A stretch of DNA of 6,480 bases, taken from the NCBI GenBank assembly GCA_944353735.1, contig CALVPU010000034.1, forward strand, positions 1 to 6,480, written 5' to 3'. Each line of letters starts with the position of its first letter. Within the stretch, counting starts at the first letter, position 1. Source of the stretch: an uncultured Eubacteriales bacterium (GTDB lineage: Bacteria; Bacillota; Clostridia; Christensenellales; Aristaeellaceae). Positions 1 to 6,480 of this stretch are shown here, piece after piece. The position numbers were made by a program, and so were the translations under genes. The notes beneath the pieces are model-generated. The model was not told where the DNA came from and searched no databases. It saw only the letters and a list, made by a program, of their open reading frames with translations.

Positions 1-405
1 GTCGCGCCGGTGATTCAGCTGGTGCGCGCGCTGCGCGGCCGGTATCCGATCTTCGGCATCTGTCTGGGGCACCAGATGATCGCGCTGGCCGCAGGGGCCA
101 AGACCTACAAGCTCAAGTTCGGCCCCCGCGGCGGCAACCACCCGGTCCGAACCCTGCGCACCGGGCGGATCGAGATCACCAGCCAGAACCACAGCTACGC
201 CGTGGACGCGCAGAGCGTCGCGGGCACGGGGCTCGAGATCACGCACGTCAACCTGCTGGACGGCACCGTCGAGGGCCTCGCCTGTCCCTCCGACCGGCTG
301 TTCAGCGTGCAGTACCATCCCGAGAGCGCGCCCGGCCCGCAGGACAGCGCCTATCTGTTCGATCAGTTCGTCGCCATGATGAAGGAGGCCAAGACCCATG
401 CCTAA
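1..405 (+). CDS. carA: Carbamoyl phosphate synthetase small (glutaminase) subunit, 3' part only
   Basis: CarA hydrolyses glutamine and channels the ammonia to CarB for carbamoyl phosphate synthesis in the cytoplasm. The reading frame is open from base 1, so the start and the N-terminal part lie upstream of the window; 134 residues remain. They cover most of the class I glutamine amidotransferase domain. The nucleophile Cys is at window residue 21 (bases 61-63) in the motif GICLGHQ, and the catalytic His and Glu are at residues 106 and 108 in YHPES (bases 316-324). The CarA-typical segment FGPRGGNHPV lies between them. The Cys-to-His spacing is close to that of E. coli CarA (Cys269 to His353), so roughly 245 residues are missing. 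The stop TAA at 403-405 overlaps the carB start by 8 bases. All three members of the catalytic triad are present, so nothing suggests a defect. Confidence 0.96.
   Translation, partial: VAPVIQLVRALRGRYPIFGICLGHQMIALAAGAKTYKLKFGPRGGNHPVRTLRTGRIEITSQNHSYAVDAQSVAGTGLEITHVNLLDGTVEGLACPSDRLFSVQYHPESAPGPQDSAYLFDQFVAMMKEAKTHA
382..388 (+). promoter_or_regulatory. Ribosome binding site of carB
   Basis: AAGGAGG lies inside the last codons of carA, 9 bases before the ATG at 398. It fixes the carB start and indicates translational coupling across the 8-base carA/carB overlap. Confidence 0.8.
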
Positions 406-3400
406 GCGCACAGACATCCACAAGGTTCTCGTAATCGGCTCCGGTCCGATCGTCATCGGCCAGGCCGCGGAGTTTGACTATGCCGGCACGCAGGCGTGTC
501 TGGCGCTGCGCGAGGAGGGCTACGAGGTCGTGCTCGTCAACTCCAACCCCGCCACGATCATGACCGACACGACCATCGCCGACAAGGTCTACATGGAGCC
601 GCTGACGCTCGAATTCCTGTCGAAGATCTGCCGCTACGAGCGCCCGGACGCCATCGTGCCCGGCATCGGCGGGCAGACCGGCCTGAACCTCGCCATCCAG
701 CTGGAGAAGAAGGGCGTGCTCGAGGAGTGCCAGGTCGAGCTGCTCGGCACGTCGAGCGAATCGATCGAGATGGCGGAGGACCGCGAGAAGTTCAAGGAGC
801 TCTGCCATCGGCTGGGCGAGCCGGTGCTGCCGTCGATCATCACGCATTCCGTCGAGGAGGGCGTCGCCGCAGCGGCGGAGATCGGCTATCCGGTCGTGCT
901 CAGGCCGGCGTTCACGCTGGGCGGCACGGGCGGCGGCTTTGCCGACAACGAGGCGGAGCTGCGCGAGATCATGAAAAACGCATTGAAGCTGTCGCCCGTC
1001 GGGCAGGTGCTGGTCGAGAAGAGCATCAAGGGCTTCAAGGAGATCGAATACGAGGTCATGCGCGACAGCAACGACACGGCGATCACTATCTGCAACATGG
1101 AAAACATCGATCCCGTCGGCATCCACACCGGCGATTCGATCGTCGTCGCGCCGAGCCAGACGCTGACGAACAAGGAATACCACCTGCTGCGCGACAGCGC
1201 GCTGAAGATTATCCGCGCGCTGAAGATCGAGGGCGGCTGCAACGTGCAGTTCGCGCTCGATCCGGAATCGTTCCAGTACTACCTCATCGAGGTCAACCCC
1301 CGCGTGTCGCGCTCCTCGGCGCTGGCGAGCAAGGCCAGCGGCTACCCGATCGCGCGCGTGTCGGCAAAGATCGCCGTGGGCATGACGCTCGACGAGATCC
1401 AGATCGCCAACACGCCGGCGAGCTTTGAACCGACGCTGGACTACGTGGTCACCAAGATGGCGCGCTTCCCGTTCGACAAGTTCGCCAGCGCATCCAACCA
1501 CCTCTCCACGCAGATGAAGGCGACCGGCGAGGTCATGAGCGTCGGTCGCACGATCGAGGAGAGCCTGCTCAAGGCCGTGCGCTCGCTGGAGATCGGCGTC
1601 AACCACCTGCACATGAGAAAATTCGACGAGCAGGACACGCAGGCGCTGACCGACTACATCGCCATCGGCACCGACGACCGCATCTTCGCCATCGCCGAGC
1701 TGCTGCGGCGCGACGTCGATCCGCGGGTGATCGTGCGCCAGACGAAGATCGATATGCTGTTCATCGACAAGGTGCGCAACATCGTGCAGTGCGAGCGCAT
1801 GCTGCGCGAGCAGCCCGGCGACCCCGGCGCGCTGCGCTTCGCCAAGCGCATGGGCTTCGGCGACGTTGCCATCGCCCATCTCTGGGGCTGGACGGAGGAC
1901 GAAGTCTTTGCCATGCGCAAGCGCGAAAACCTCTTCCCCGTGTACAAGATGATCGACACCTGCGCCAGCGAGTTCGAGAGCTACATCCCCTACTTCTACG
2001 CGACCTACGAGGAAGAGAACGAGTCCATCATCTCGGACAAGCGCAAGATCGTCGTGCTCGGCTCCGGACCCATCCGCATCGGACAGGGCGTGGAATTCGA
2101 CTATTCCACCGTCCACGCGATCAAGACGATCAAGGCGTCCGGCTATGAGGCGATCATCGTCAACAACAACCCGGAAACCGTCTCCACCGATTACACGACC
2201 TCCGACAAGCTCTACTTCGAGCCGCTGACGCCGGAGGACGTGATGAACATCATCGAGCTGGAAAAGCCCGAGGGCGTCATCGCCTCGCTGGGCGGACAGA
2301 CGGCGATCAACCTCGCCGGTCCGCTGACGCGCCGCGGCGTGAAGATCATCGGCACCGACATGGCCGCCATCGAGAAGGCCGAAAACCGCGATGCCTTTGA
2401 AAAGGTGCTCGAAGAGCTGCACATTCCGCAGCCGCGCGGGCAGGCGGTGACGAACATCGAAGACGGCGTGCGCGTCGCCGCCGAGATCGGCTATCCGGTG
2501 CTGGTGCGCCCGAGCTACGTGCTCGGCGGTCGCGCGATGCAGATCGTCGCCGGCGAGGCGGCGCTGCGGACCTATCTCAGGAATGCCGTGGAAATCAACG
2601 AGGATCAGCCGGTGCTGGTGGACAAGTACATCAGCGGCAAGGAGCTGGAGGTCGACGCCGTGTGCGACGGTCGCGACGTGTTCGTGCCCGGCATCATGGA
2701 GCTGGTCGAGCGCACGGGCATCCACTCCGGCGACTCCATCAGCGTCTATCCCACCTTCTCCGTCTCGCCGAAGGTCAAGGGCACGATCCTCGAGTACACG
2801 AAGAAGCTGGGCCTCGGCATCGGCATCGTCGGCCTGTACAACATCCAGTTCATCGTCGACAAGTCTGAGAACGTCTACGTCATCGAGGTCAATCCGCGCT
2901 CGTCGCGCACGGTGCCCTTCCTGAGCAAGGCAACGGGCTATTCGCTGGCGGACATCGCCACGATGGTCATCCTCGGCAAGTCCCTCAAGGAACAGGGCTT
3001 CTTTGAGATCTATCCGCCGGAGCGCAAGTACTGGTATGTCAAGGTGCCGGCGTTCTCGTTCTCGAAGCTCTCCGGCATGGACAACTACCTCTCGCCGGAG
3101 ATGAAGTCCACCGGCGAAGCCATCGGCTACGACAGCTCGCTGACGCGCGCGCTGTACAAGGCGCTGATCGCCTCGGGCATGAAGCTCGCCAACTACGGCA
3201 CGATCTTCGTCACCATCGCCGACGGCGACAAGGAAGAGGCGCTGCCGCTGATCCGCCGCTTCTACAACATGGGCTTCAACATCGAGGCCACGCGCGGCAC
3301 GGCGCGCTTCCTCAAGGAGCACGGCATCCGCACGCGCACCAAGCGCAAGCTCAGCGACGGCAGCGACGAGATCCTCGAGAGCATCCGCAAGGGCTACGTG

Positions 3401-3586
3401 ACCTACATCATCAACACCCGCGAGTACGATGACAGCAACGAGGTCAGCGACGGTTACCAGATCCGCCGCTGCGCCTCGGAGAACAACGTCAACGTGTTCA
3501 CCGCGCTGGACACCGTGCGCGTGCTGCTCGACGTGCTCGAGGAGACGACCATGACGATCTCCACGATCGACGCCGCCGGGCGGTGA
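398..3586 (+). CDS. carB: Carbamoyl phosphate synthetase large subunit
   Basis: CarB makes carbamoyl phosphate from bicarbonate, CarA-derived ammonia and two ATP. The 1062-residue product is about the usual length (E. coli 1073) and shows the family's internal duplication. The N-terminal half opens with VLVIGSGPIVIGQ (10-22) and continues into an ATP-grasp domain with Arg129, Arg169 and the glycine loop GGTGGG (175-180). A linking region follows to about residue 548. The second half opens with IVVLGSGPIRIGQ (551-563) and has its own ATP-grasp domain with Arg664 and PSYVLGGR (705-712). From about residue 935 comes an MGS-like regulatory domain with ATRGTA (964-969) and INT (1005-1007), the region where family members bind nucleotide effectors. 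The ATG at 398 is supported by a strong Shine-Dalgarno site and full-length homology. No frameshift is seen. The stop TGA is at 3584-3586. Confidence 0.98.
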   Translation: MPKRTDIHKVLVIGSGPIVIGQAAEFDYAGTQACLALREEGYEVVLVNSNPATIMTDTTIADKVYMEPLTLEFLSKICRYERPDAIVPGIGGQTGLNLAIQLEKKGVLEECQVELLGTSSESIEMAEDREKFKELCHRLGEPVLPSIITHSVEEGVAAAAEIGYPVVLRPAFTLGGTGGGFADNEAELREIMKNALKLSPVGQVLVEKSIKGFKEIEYEVMRDSNDTAITICNMENIDPVGIHTGDSIVVAPSQTLTNKEYHLLRDSALKIIRALKIEGGCNVQFALDPESFQYYLIEVNPRVSRSSALASKASGYPIARVSAKIAVGMTLDEIQIANTPASFEPTLDYVVTKMARFPFDKFASASNHLSTQMKATGEVMSVGRTIEESLLKAVRSLEIGVNHLHMRKFDEQDTQALTDYIAIGTDDRIFAIAELLRRDVDPRVIVRQTKIDMLFIDKVRNIVQCERMLREQPGDPGALRFAKRMGFGDVAIAHLWGWTEDEVFAMRKRENLFPVYKMIDTCASEFESYIPYFYATYEEENESIISDKRKIVVLGSGPIRIGQGVEFDYSTVHAIKTIKASGYEAIIVNNNPETVSTDYTTSDKLYFEPLTPEDVMNIIELEKPEGVIASLGGQTAINLAGPLTRRGVKIIGTDMAAIEKAENRDAFEKVLEELHIPQPRGQAVTNIEDGVRVAAEIGYPVLVRPSYVLGGRAMQIVAGEAALRTYLRNAVEINEDQPVLVDKYISGKELEVDAVCDGRDVFVPGIMELVERTGIHSGDSISVYPTFSVSPKVKGTILEYTKKLGLGIGIVGLYNIQFIVDKSENVYVIEVNPRSSRTVPFLSKATGYSLADIATMVILGKSLKEQGFFEIYPPERKYWYVKVPAFSFSKLSGMDNYLSPEMKSTGEAIGYDSSLTRALYKALIASGMKLANYGTIFVTIADGDKEEALPLIRRFYNMGFNIEATRGTARFLKEHGIRTRTKRKLSDGSDEILESIRKGYVTYIINTREYDDSNEVSDGYQIRRCASENNVNVFTALDTVRVLLDVLEETTMTISTIDAAGR

Positions 3587-3595
3587 GAGGAGAGG
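3585..3595 (+). promoter_or_regulatory. Ribosome binding site deciding the start of the membrane-protein gene
   Basis: The purine run GAGAGGAGAGG begins inside the carB stop codon and ends 8 bases before the ATG at 3604. It favours that ATG over an in-frame GTG at 3583 that overlaps the carB stop. The GTG has no comparable site upstream and would add only seven residues. Confidence 0.7.
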
Positions 3596-3603
3596 TTTCA
3601 CCC

Positions 3604-4137
3604 ATGGATTTGGAAAGGGCGCTTCGCGATCAGCTGCGCGAAGGGGAAAAGCTGCTCTGGTCCGGCGCACCCGAGCCGGGACTGCACCTTCAGCCCGGCG
3701 ACGGCGTCCGGATTCCCTTCAGCCTCGCATGGTGCGGCTTCGCCCTGTTCTGGGAATTTTCGGCAATCACTTCGAGCACGTCGCTCCTCTTTCCCGTATT
3801 TGGCGCATTCTTCGTCGCCGCGGGGTTGTACTTCGTGTTCGGGCGCTACCTCCACGCGGCATGGCTCGCCGCAGGCACGCGCTACGCCGTCACCGACCGG
3901 CGCGTGCTGTTCCTCACGCGCAAGGGCGTTCGGTCGCTGTACATCGCAAAGCTGTCGGGCGTGGAAAAGAAAGAAAAGCGCAATGGCTTGGGCACGGTCT
4001 TCTTTCAGACGCCCGGGCTGCCGGCGCAGTTTCGGTCCAGATCCCGCTTCGATATGCTTGCGGAGCCCGACGCGTTCGTCAACATCCGCGATTGCGACCG
4101 GGTTTGCCGCCTGATCGAGTCCATCACGGCCCATTAA
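3604..4137 (+). CDS. Two-helix membrane protein with PH-like (bPH2/DUF304-type) domain, function unknown
   Basis: The predicted product has 177 residues and no recognisable enzyme motif. A polar N-terminus contains GEKLLWSGAPEPG (14-26), a pattern seen at the head of bacterial PH-like membrane proteins. Two hydrophobic stretches follow, about 37-54 and 61-80, joined by a very short loop, suggesting a membrane hairpin with both ends in the cytoplasm. The C-terminal part (about 90-172) has YAVTDRRVLFLT (94-105), then VRSLYIAKLSGVEKKE (109-124) and GLGTVFFQTPG (128-138). This resembles the beta-rich bPH2/DUF304 fold: T-x-R-R start, an 'R-S-hydrophobic' strand, then a Gly-rich turn. The family assignment is from pattern memory and is moderately sure; no biochemical role is inferred. 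The gene sits 17 bases after carB and 27 bases before pyrK with no terminator either side, so it is probably co-transcribed. About 20% of its codons end in A or T by hand count, against about 6% in a sampled stretch of carB, which hints at a separate origin. Confidence 0.85.
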   Translation: MDLERALRDQLREGEKLLWSGAPEPGLHLQPGDGVRIPFSLAWCGFALFWEFSAITSSTSLLFPVFGAFFVAAGLYFVFGRYLHAAWLAAGTRYAVTDRRVLFLTRKGVRSLYIAKLSGVEKKEKRNGLGTVFFQTPGLPAQFRSRSRFDMLAEPDAFVNIRDCDRVCRLIESITAH

Positions 4138-4152
4138 ACGCAATCTCGCCGC

Positions 4153-4159
4153 AAGGAGG
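4153..4159 (+). promoter_or_regulatory. Ribosome binding site of pyrK
   Basis: AAGGAGG stands 5 bases before the ATG at 4165, in the 27-base gap after the membrane-protein gene. The gap holds no visible hairpin or T-run, so there is no sign of a terminator between the two genes. Confidence 0.75.
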
Positions 4160-4164
4160 CTTTC

Positions 4165-4899
4165 ATGAAACAGGGCATCTTTGAAATCGCTTCGACCCGA
4201 AGGCTGGCGCCGGGGACGTTCGAGATGAACCTCGCCGGCGATACCTCGGCGATCACCGCGCCGGGACAGTTCGTCAACATCCGGTTGGACGGCCTTTTCC
4301 TGCGCCGGCCGATCTCCGTGTGCGACTGGTCTGACGGCGAATTGACGATTCAGTACAAGGTCGTCGGGCGCGGCACGCGCGCCATGTCCGAGCTTCGCCC
4401 CGGCACAAGGCTTGACCTGCTGACCGGCCTCGGCAACGGCTATACCATCGATGGCTGCGGTGAGCGCCCACTGCTCATCGGCGGCGGCGCGGGCGTGCCC
4501 CCGATGATCGCGCTGGCAAAGGCGCTGCTCGCCGCGGGCGCGAAACCCACAGCGGTGCTCGGCTTCAACCGCGAGAGCGAGGTCTTCGACGTCGACCGCT
4601 TCGAAGCGCTGGACGTGCCGGTGGTGCTCTGCACCGCCGGCGGCAGCCGCGGCGTAAAGGGCTTCGTCACCGACGGCATGAAGGCCGCGGGCGCGTACAC
4701 CTACACCTACGCCTGCGGTCCCGAGCCGATGCTGCGCGCGGTCTACGGTCTGTCCACGGCAGACGGACAATACAGCTTTGAGGAGCGCATGGGCTGCGGA
4801 TTCGGCGCCTGCATGGGCTGCTCGTGCCAGACCAGGTACGGCGCCAAGCGCATCTGCAAGGACGGTCCCGTACTGCGAAAGGAGGAGATCGTGTGGTAG
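4165..4899 (+). CDS. pyrK: Dihydroorotate dehydrogenase B, electron-transfer subunit
   Basis: PyrK carries FAD and a [2Fe-2S] cluster and passes electrons from PyrD to NAD+ in the class 1B dihydroorotate dehydrogenase, a soluble PyrD2-PyrK2 complex in characterised members. The 244-residue product shows the ferredoxin-reductase-like order. An FAD-binding barrel contains LRRPISVCD (46-54) and the segment YKVVGRGT (64-71). The NAD-binding domain has IGGGAGVPPM (105-114) and YACGPEPML (182-190). The C-terminal cluster ligands are Cys211, Cys216, Cys219 and Cys231 (C-x4-C-x2-C-x11-C), preceded by FEERMG as is usual. An extra Cys at 221 is outside the canonical ligand spacing. The length fits the family. 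The stop TAG at 4897-4899 overlaps the pyrD start by 7 bases, matching the need for equal amounts of the two subunits. Confidence 0.97.
   Translation: MKQGIFEIASTRRLAPGTFEMNLAGDTSAITAPGQFVNIRLDGLFLRRPISVCDWSDGELTIQYKVVGRGTRAMSELRPGTRLDLLTGLGNGYTIDGCGERPLLIGGGAGVPPMIALAKALLAAGAKPTAVLGFNRESEVFDVDRFEALDVPVVLCTAGGSRGVKGFVTDGMKAAGAYTYTYACGPEPMLRAVYGLSTADGQYSFEERMGCGFGACMGCSCQTRYGAKRICKDGPVLRKEEIVW
4879..4885 (+). promoter_or_regulatory. Ribosome binding site of pyrD, supporting a GTG start
   Basis: AAGGAGG within the end of pyrK is 7 bases before the GTG at 4893. An earlier in-frame GTG at 4824 would add 23 residues encoded inside the pyrK iron-sulfur region that do not look like PyrD, so it is rejected. 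Confidence 0.75.
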
Positions 4900-5807
4900 A
4901 CACGCGCGTCACGCTGTCCGGCTGGACGCTGGACAATCCGGTTATCCCCGCCAGCGGCACGTTCGGCTACGGCTATGAGTTCGCCGAGCTGTACGACATC
5001 AACGCGCTGGGCACGTTCTCGTTCAAGGGAACGACGCTGCACCCGCGCTTCGGCAACCCGACGCCGCGCATCGCCGAGTGTACGGCGGGCATGATCAACG
5101 CCGTGGGGCTGCAAAATCCCGGCGTCGACAAGGTGATTTCCGAGGAGCTGCCGAAGCTGAAGGCGTGCTTTCACAAGCAGGTCATCGCCAACGTCAGCGG
5201 CTTTTCGGTGGACGAATACGCCGAGTGCGCGCGGCGGCTGGACGGCGAGGAACAGGTCGGCCTGATCGAGCTCAACGTCTCCTGCCCCAACGTTCACGGC
5301 GGCGGCATGGCCTTCGGCACGCAGCCGGAAGCCGCCGCGGAGGTCACGCGCGCGGTCAAGGCCGCGTGCAAAAAGCCGGTCTACGTCAAGCTCTCGCCGA
5401 ACGTGACCGACATCGCCGCCATCGCGCGCGCCTGCGAAGCCGCCGGCGCGGACGGCCTCTGCCTCATCAACACGCTGCTGGGCATGCGCATCGACCTGCG
5501 AAGCCGCAGGCCGGTCATCGCCAACACCATGGGCGGCTTCTCCGGCAGCGCGATCTTCCCCGTGGCGCTGCGCATGGTCTGGCAGGTCTACGAGACCGTG
5601 TCCATCCCCATCATCGGCGTCGGCGGCGTTTCCTCCGCCGAGGACGTGATCGAGATGATGCTCGCCGGCGCGACCGCCGTCGAGGTCGGCGCGGCGAACC
5701 TCGTCGAACCCTTTATCTGCCGCGACATCGTGGAAAAGCTCCCCGAGGTCATGGCGCAATACGGCATCGAATCCCTTACTGACATCATAGGAGGCGCGCA
5801 TTCATGA
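4893..5807 (+). CDS. pyrD: Dihydroorotate dehydrogenase B, catalytic subunit (class 1B)
   Basis: PyrD oxidises dihydroorotate to orotate with FMN as cofactor. The 304-residue product, read from the GTG at 4893, is a TIM barrel of normal length. It starts MVDTRVTLSG and soon reaches NPVIPASGTFGYG (15-27). Further family signatures are FKGTTLHPRFGNPTPR (44-59) with Lys45, GMINAVGLQNPG (66-77), and NVSCPNV (128-134) with Cys131, the catalytic base that separates class 1 enzymes from the serine-using class 2. They continue with VKLSPN (165-170), the FMN phosphate-binding GGFSGSAI (214-221) and GVGG (242-245). Adjacent pyrK confirms subclass 1B, the NAD-linked form. No N-terminal membrane helix of the quinone-linked class 2 type is present. 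The stop TGA overlaps the pyrF start as ATGA. Confidence 0.97.
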   Translation: MVDTRVTLSGWTLDNPVIPASGTFGYGYEFAELYDINALGTFSFKGTTLHPRFGNPTPRIAECTAGMINAVGLQNPGVDKVISEELPKLKACFHKQVIANVSGFSVDEYAECARRLDGEEQVGLIELNVSCPNVHGGGMAFGTQPEAAAEVTRAVKAACKKPVYVKLSPNVTDIAAIARACEAAGADGLCLINTLLGMRIDLRSRRPVIANTMGGFSGSAIFPVALRMVWQVYETVSIPIIGVGGVSSAEDVIEMMLAGATAVEVGAANLVEPFICRDIVEKLPEVMAQYGIESLTDIIGGAHS

Positions 5808-6480
5808 AACGAGACGTCATCATTGCCTGCGACTTTGCCGACCGGACTTCCACGCTCGCGTTCCTCGACCGATTCACCGACGTCAAGCCGTTCGTCAAGA
5901 TCGGCATGGAGCTGTTCTACGCCGAGGGCCCGGAGATCGTCCGCGAGATCAAGCGCCGCGGGCACAAGATCTTCCTCGACCTCAAGCTGTGCGACATCCC
6001 GAATACCGTCATGAAGGCGATGGCGGTGCTCAGCCGGCTGGACGTGGACATGGTCAACCTGCACGCCTTCGGCACGATCGAGATGATGCGCGCCGCGCTG
6101 AAGGGCCTGACCCGCCCTGACGGCACGCGCCCGCTGCTGATCGCCGTGACGCAGCTGACCTCGACCTCGCAGGAGCGCATGGAGCGCGACCTGCTGATCG
6201 AAAAACCCCTCGCCGACGTCGTCATCCACTACGCCAAGTGCGCCCGCGAGGCCGGACTGGACGGCGTCGTCTGCTCGCCGCTCGAGGCCGGCTCGGTGCA
6301 CGAGGCGTGCGGCGCGGACTTCTTGACCGTCACGCCGGGCGTGCGCTTCGCCGGCGGCGACGCGGGCGATCAGGTGCGCGTGACCACGCCGGCGCGCGCG
6401 CGGGAGATTGGCTCCTACTACATCGTCGTCGGCCGCCCGATCACCGCCGCGGACGACCCCGTCGCCGCCTACCGCCGCGC
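5804..6480 (+). CDS. pyrF: Orotidine-5'-phosphate decarboxylase, 3' end cut by window
   Basis: PyrF decarboxylates OMP to UMP, the last step of the pathway. The frame runs from the ATG at 5804 to the window edge without a stop: 225 complete codons, against 239 residues in B. subtilis PyrF, so only about the last 10-15 are missing. The group I catalytic set is present: Asp10, Lys32 (VKIGME) and Asp59-x-Lys61-x-x-Asp64 in FLDLKLCDIPNT (57-68). The phosphate- and base-binding segments TPGVR (177-181) and VVGRPIT (208-214) are also present. Two positions differ from the commonest form: Cys63 where His usually precedes the last catalytic Asp, and Phe89 in NLHAFGT (85-91) where Ala is usual. Start support comes from AGGAGG at 5789-5794, nine bases upstream, and the 4-base ATGA overlap with pyrD. 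A pyrE gene might follow, as in related operons, but lies outside the window. Confidence 0.97.
   Translation, partial: MKRDVIIACDFADRTSTLAFLDRFTDVKPFVKIGMELFYAEGPEIVREIKRRGHKIFLDLKLCDIPNTVMKAMAVLSRLDVDMVNLHAFGTIEMMRAALKGLTRPDGTRPLLIAVTQLTSTSQERMERDLLIEKPLADVVIHYAKCAREAGLDGVVCSPLEAGSVHEACGADFLTVTPGVRFAGGDAGDQVRVTTPARAREIGSYYIVVGRPITAADDPVAAYRR

Noticed and set aside
425..2190. Similar DNA segments near 425-550 and 2045-2190
   Set aside because: They encode the matching starts of the two halves of CarB. This is the ancient internal duplication known in the family, not a recent repeat.
302..3670. A 1122-codon open frame on the minus strand across all of carB
   Set aside because: It is exactly in codon register with carB, so it stays open simply because this GC-biased gene avoids the sense codons TTA, CTA and TCA. 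Its translation is low-complexity, rich in Arg, Ala, Asp, Val and Leu, with no recognisable domain.
3955..3985. A-rich run encoding Glu-Lys-Lys-Glu-Lys, considered as a frameshift or internal start site
   Set aside because: It lacks a heptameric slippery pattern, the alternative frames give no family-like protein, and the in-frame reading continues the PH-like domain.
4138..4164. Gap before pyrK, considered for a terminator or internal promoter
   Set aside because: The 27 bases hold only a ribosome binding site. There is no inverted repeat, no T-run and no convincing -10/-35 pair.
4839..4899. Extra Cys221 in the PyrK iron-sulfur region, considered as an altered cluster
   Set aside because: The four ligand cysteines have the standard spacing, and a C-x2-C-x-C arrangement is, from memory, common in PyrK of Clostridia.
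4743..5801. A 352-codon open frame on the minus strand across pyrD
   Set aside because: It has the same cause: it is in register with pyrD codons and reflects codon bias. There is no family resemblance, and it covers a clearly real gene.

Overview
The window is a slice of a bacterial de novo pyrimidine (UMP) operon. All genes are on the + strand and tightly packed, with no gene-free stretch longer than 27 bases. The DNA is GC-rich, with codon third positions mostly G or C, and every gene start has a strong AGGAGG-type ribosome binding site. The order carA-carB-(extra gene)-pyrK-pyrD-pyrF matches the pyrAA-pyrAB-pyrK-pyrD-pyrF order of Gram-positive Bacillota. The PyrK/PyrD pair marks the NAD-dependent class 1B dihydroorotate dehydrogenase. 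Together with the sequence character of PyrD, PyrK and PyrF, this suggests a high-GC member of the Clostridia. That placement is an inference; a genus cannot be named from the window.

Layout: bases 1-405 hold the 3' end of carA (glutaminase subunit of carbamoyl phosphate synthetase). Bases 398-3586 hold complete carB (synthetase subunit). Bases 3604-4137 hold a small two-helix membrane protein with a PH-like C-terminal domain, which is not a pyrimidine enzyme. Bases 4165-4899 hold pyrK (electron-transfer subunit), 4893-5807 pyrD (catalytic subunit), and 5804-6480 the 5' part of pyrF (orotidine-5'-phosphate decarboxylase), cut by the window edge.

How they work together: CarA releases ammonia from glutamine and CarB combines it with bicarbonate and two ATP to make carbamoyl phosphate. 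Aspartate carbamoyltransferase and dihydroorotase, encoded elsewhere, carry this to dihydroorotate. PyrD oxidises dihydroorotate to orotate and PyrK passes the electrons to NAD+. After phosphoribosylation by PyrE (not in the window), PyrF decarboxylates OMP to UMP. No promoter, attenuator or terminator is visible inside the window, so control probably lies upstream of it.

The least expected feature is the membrane-protein gene between carB and pyrK. The two junctions around it are gaps of 17 and 27 bases, while every other junction is a short overlap, and its codons are less GC-biased than those of its neighbours. I see no mobile element, CRISPR array, RNA gene or clearly new multi-gene system.
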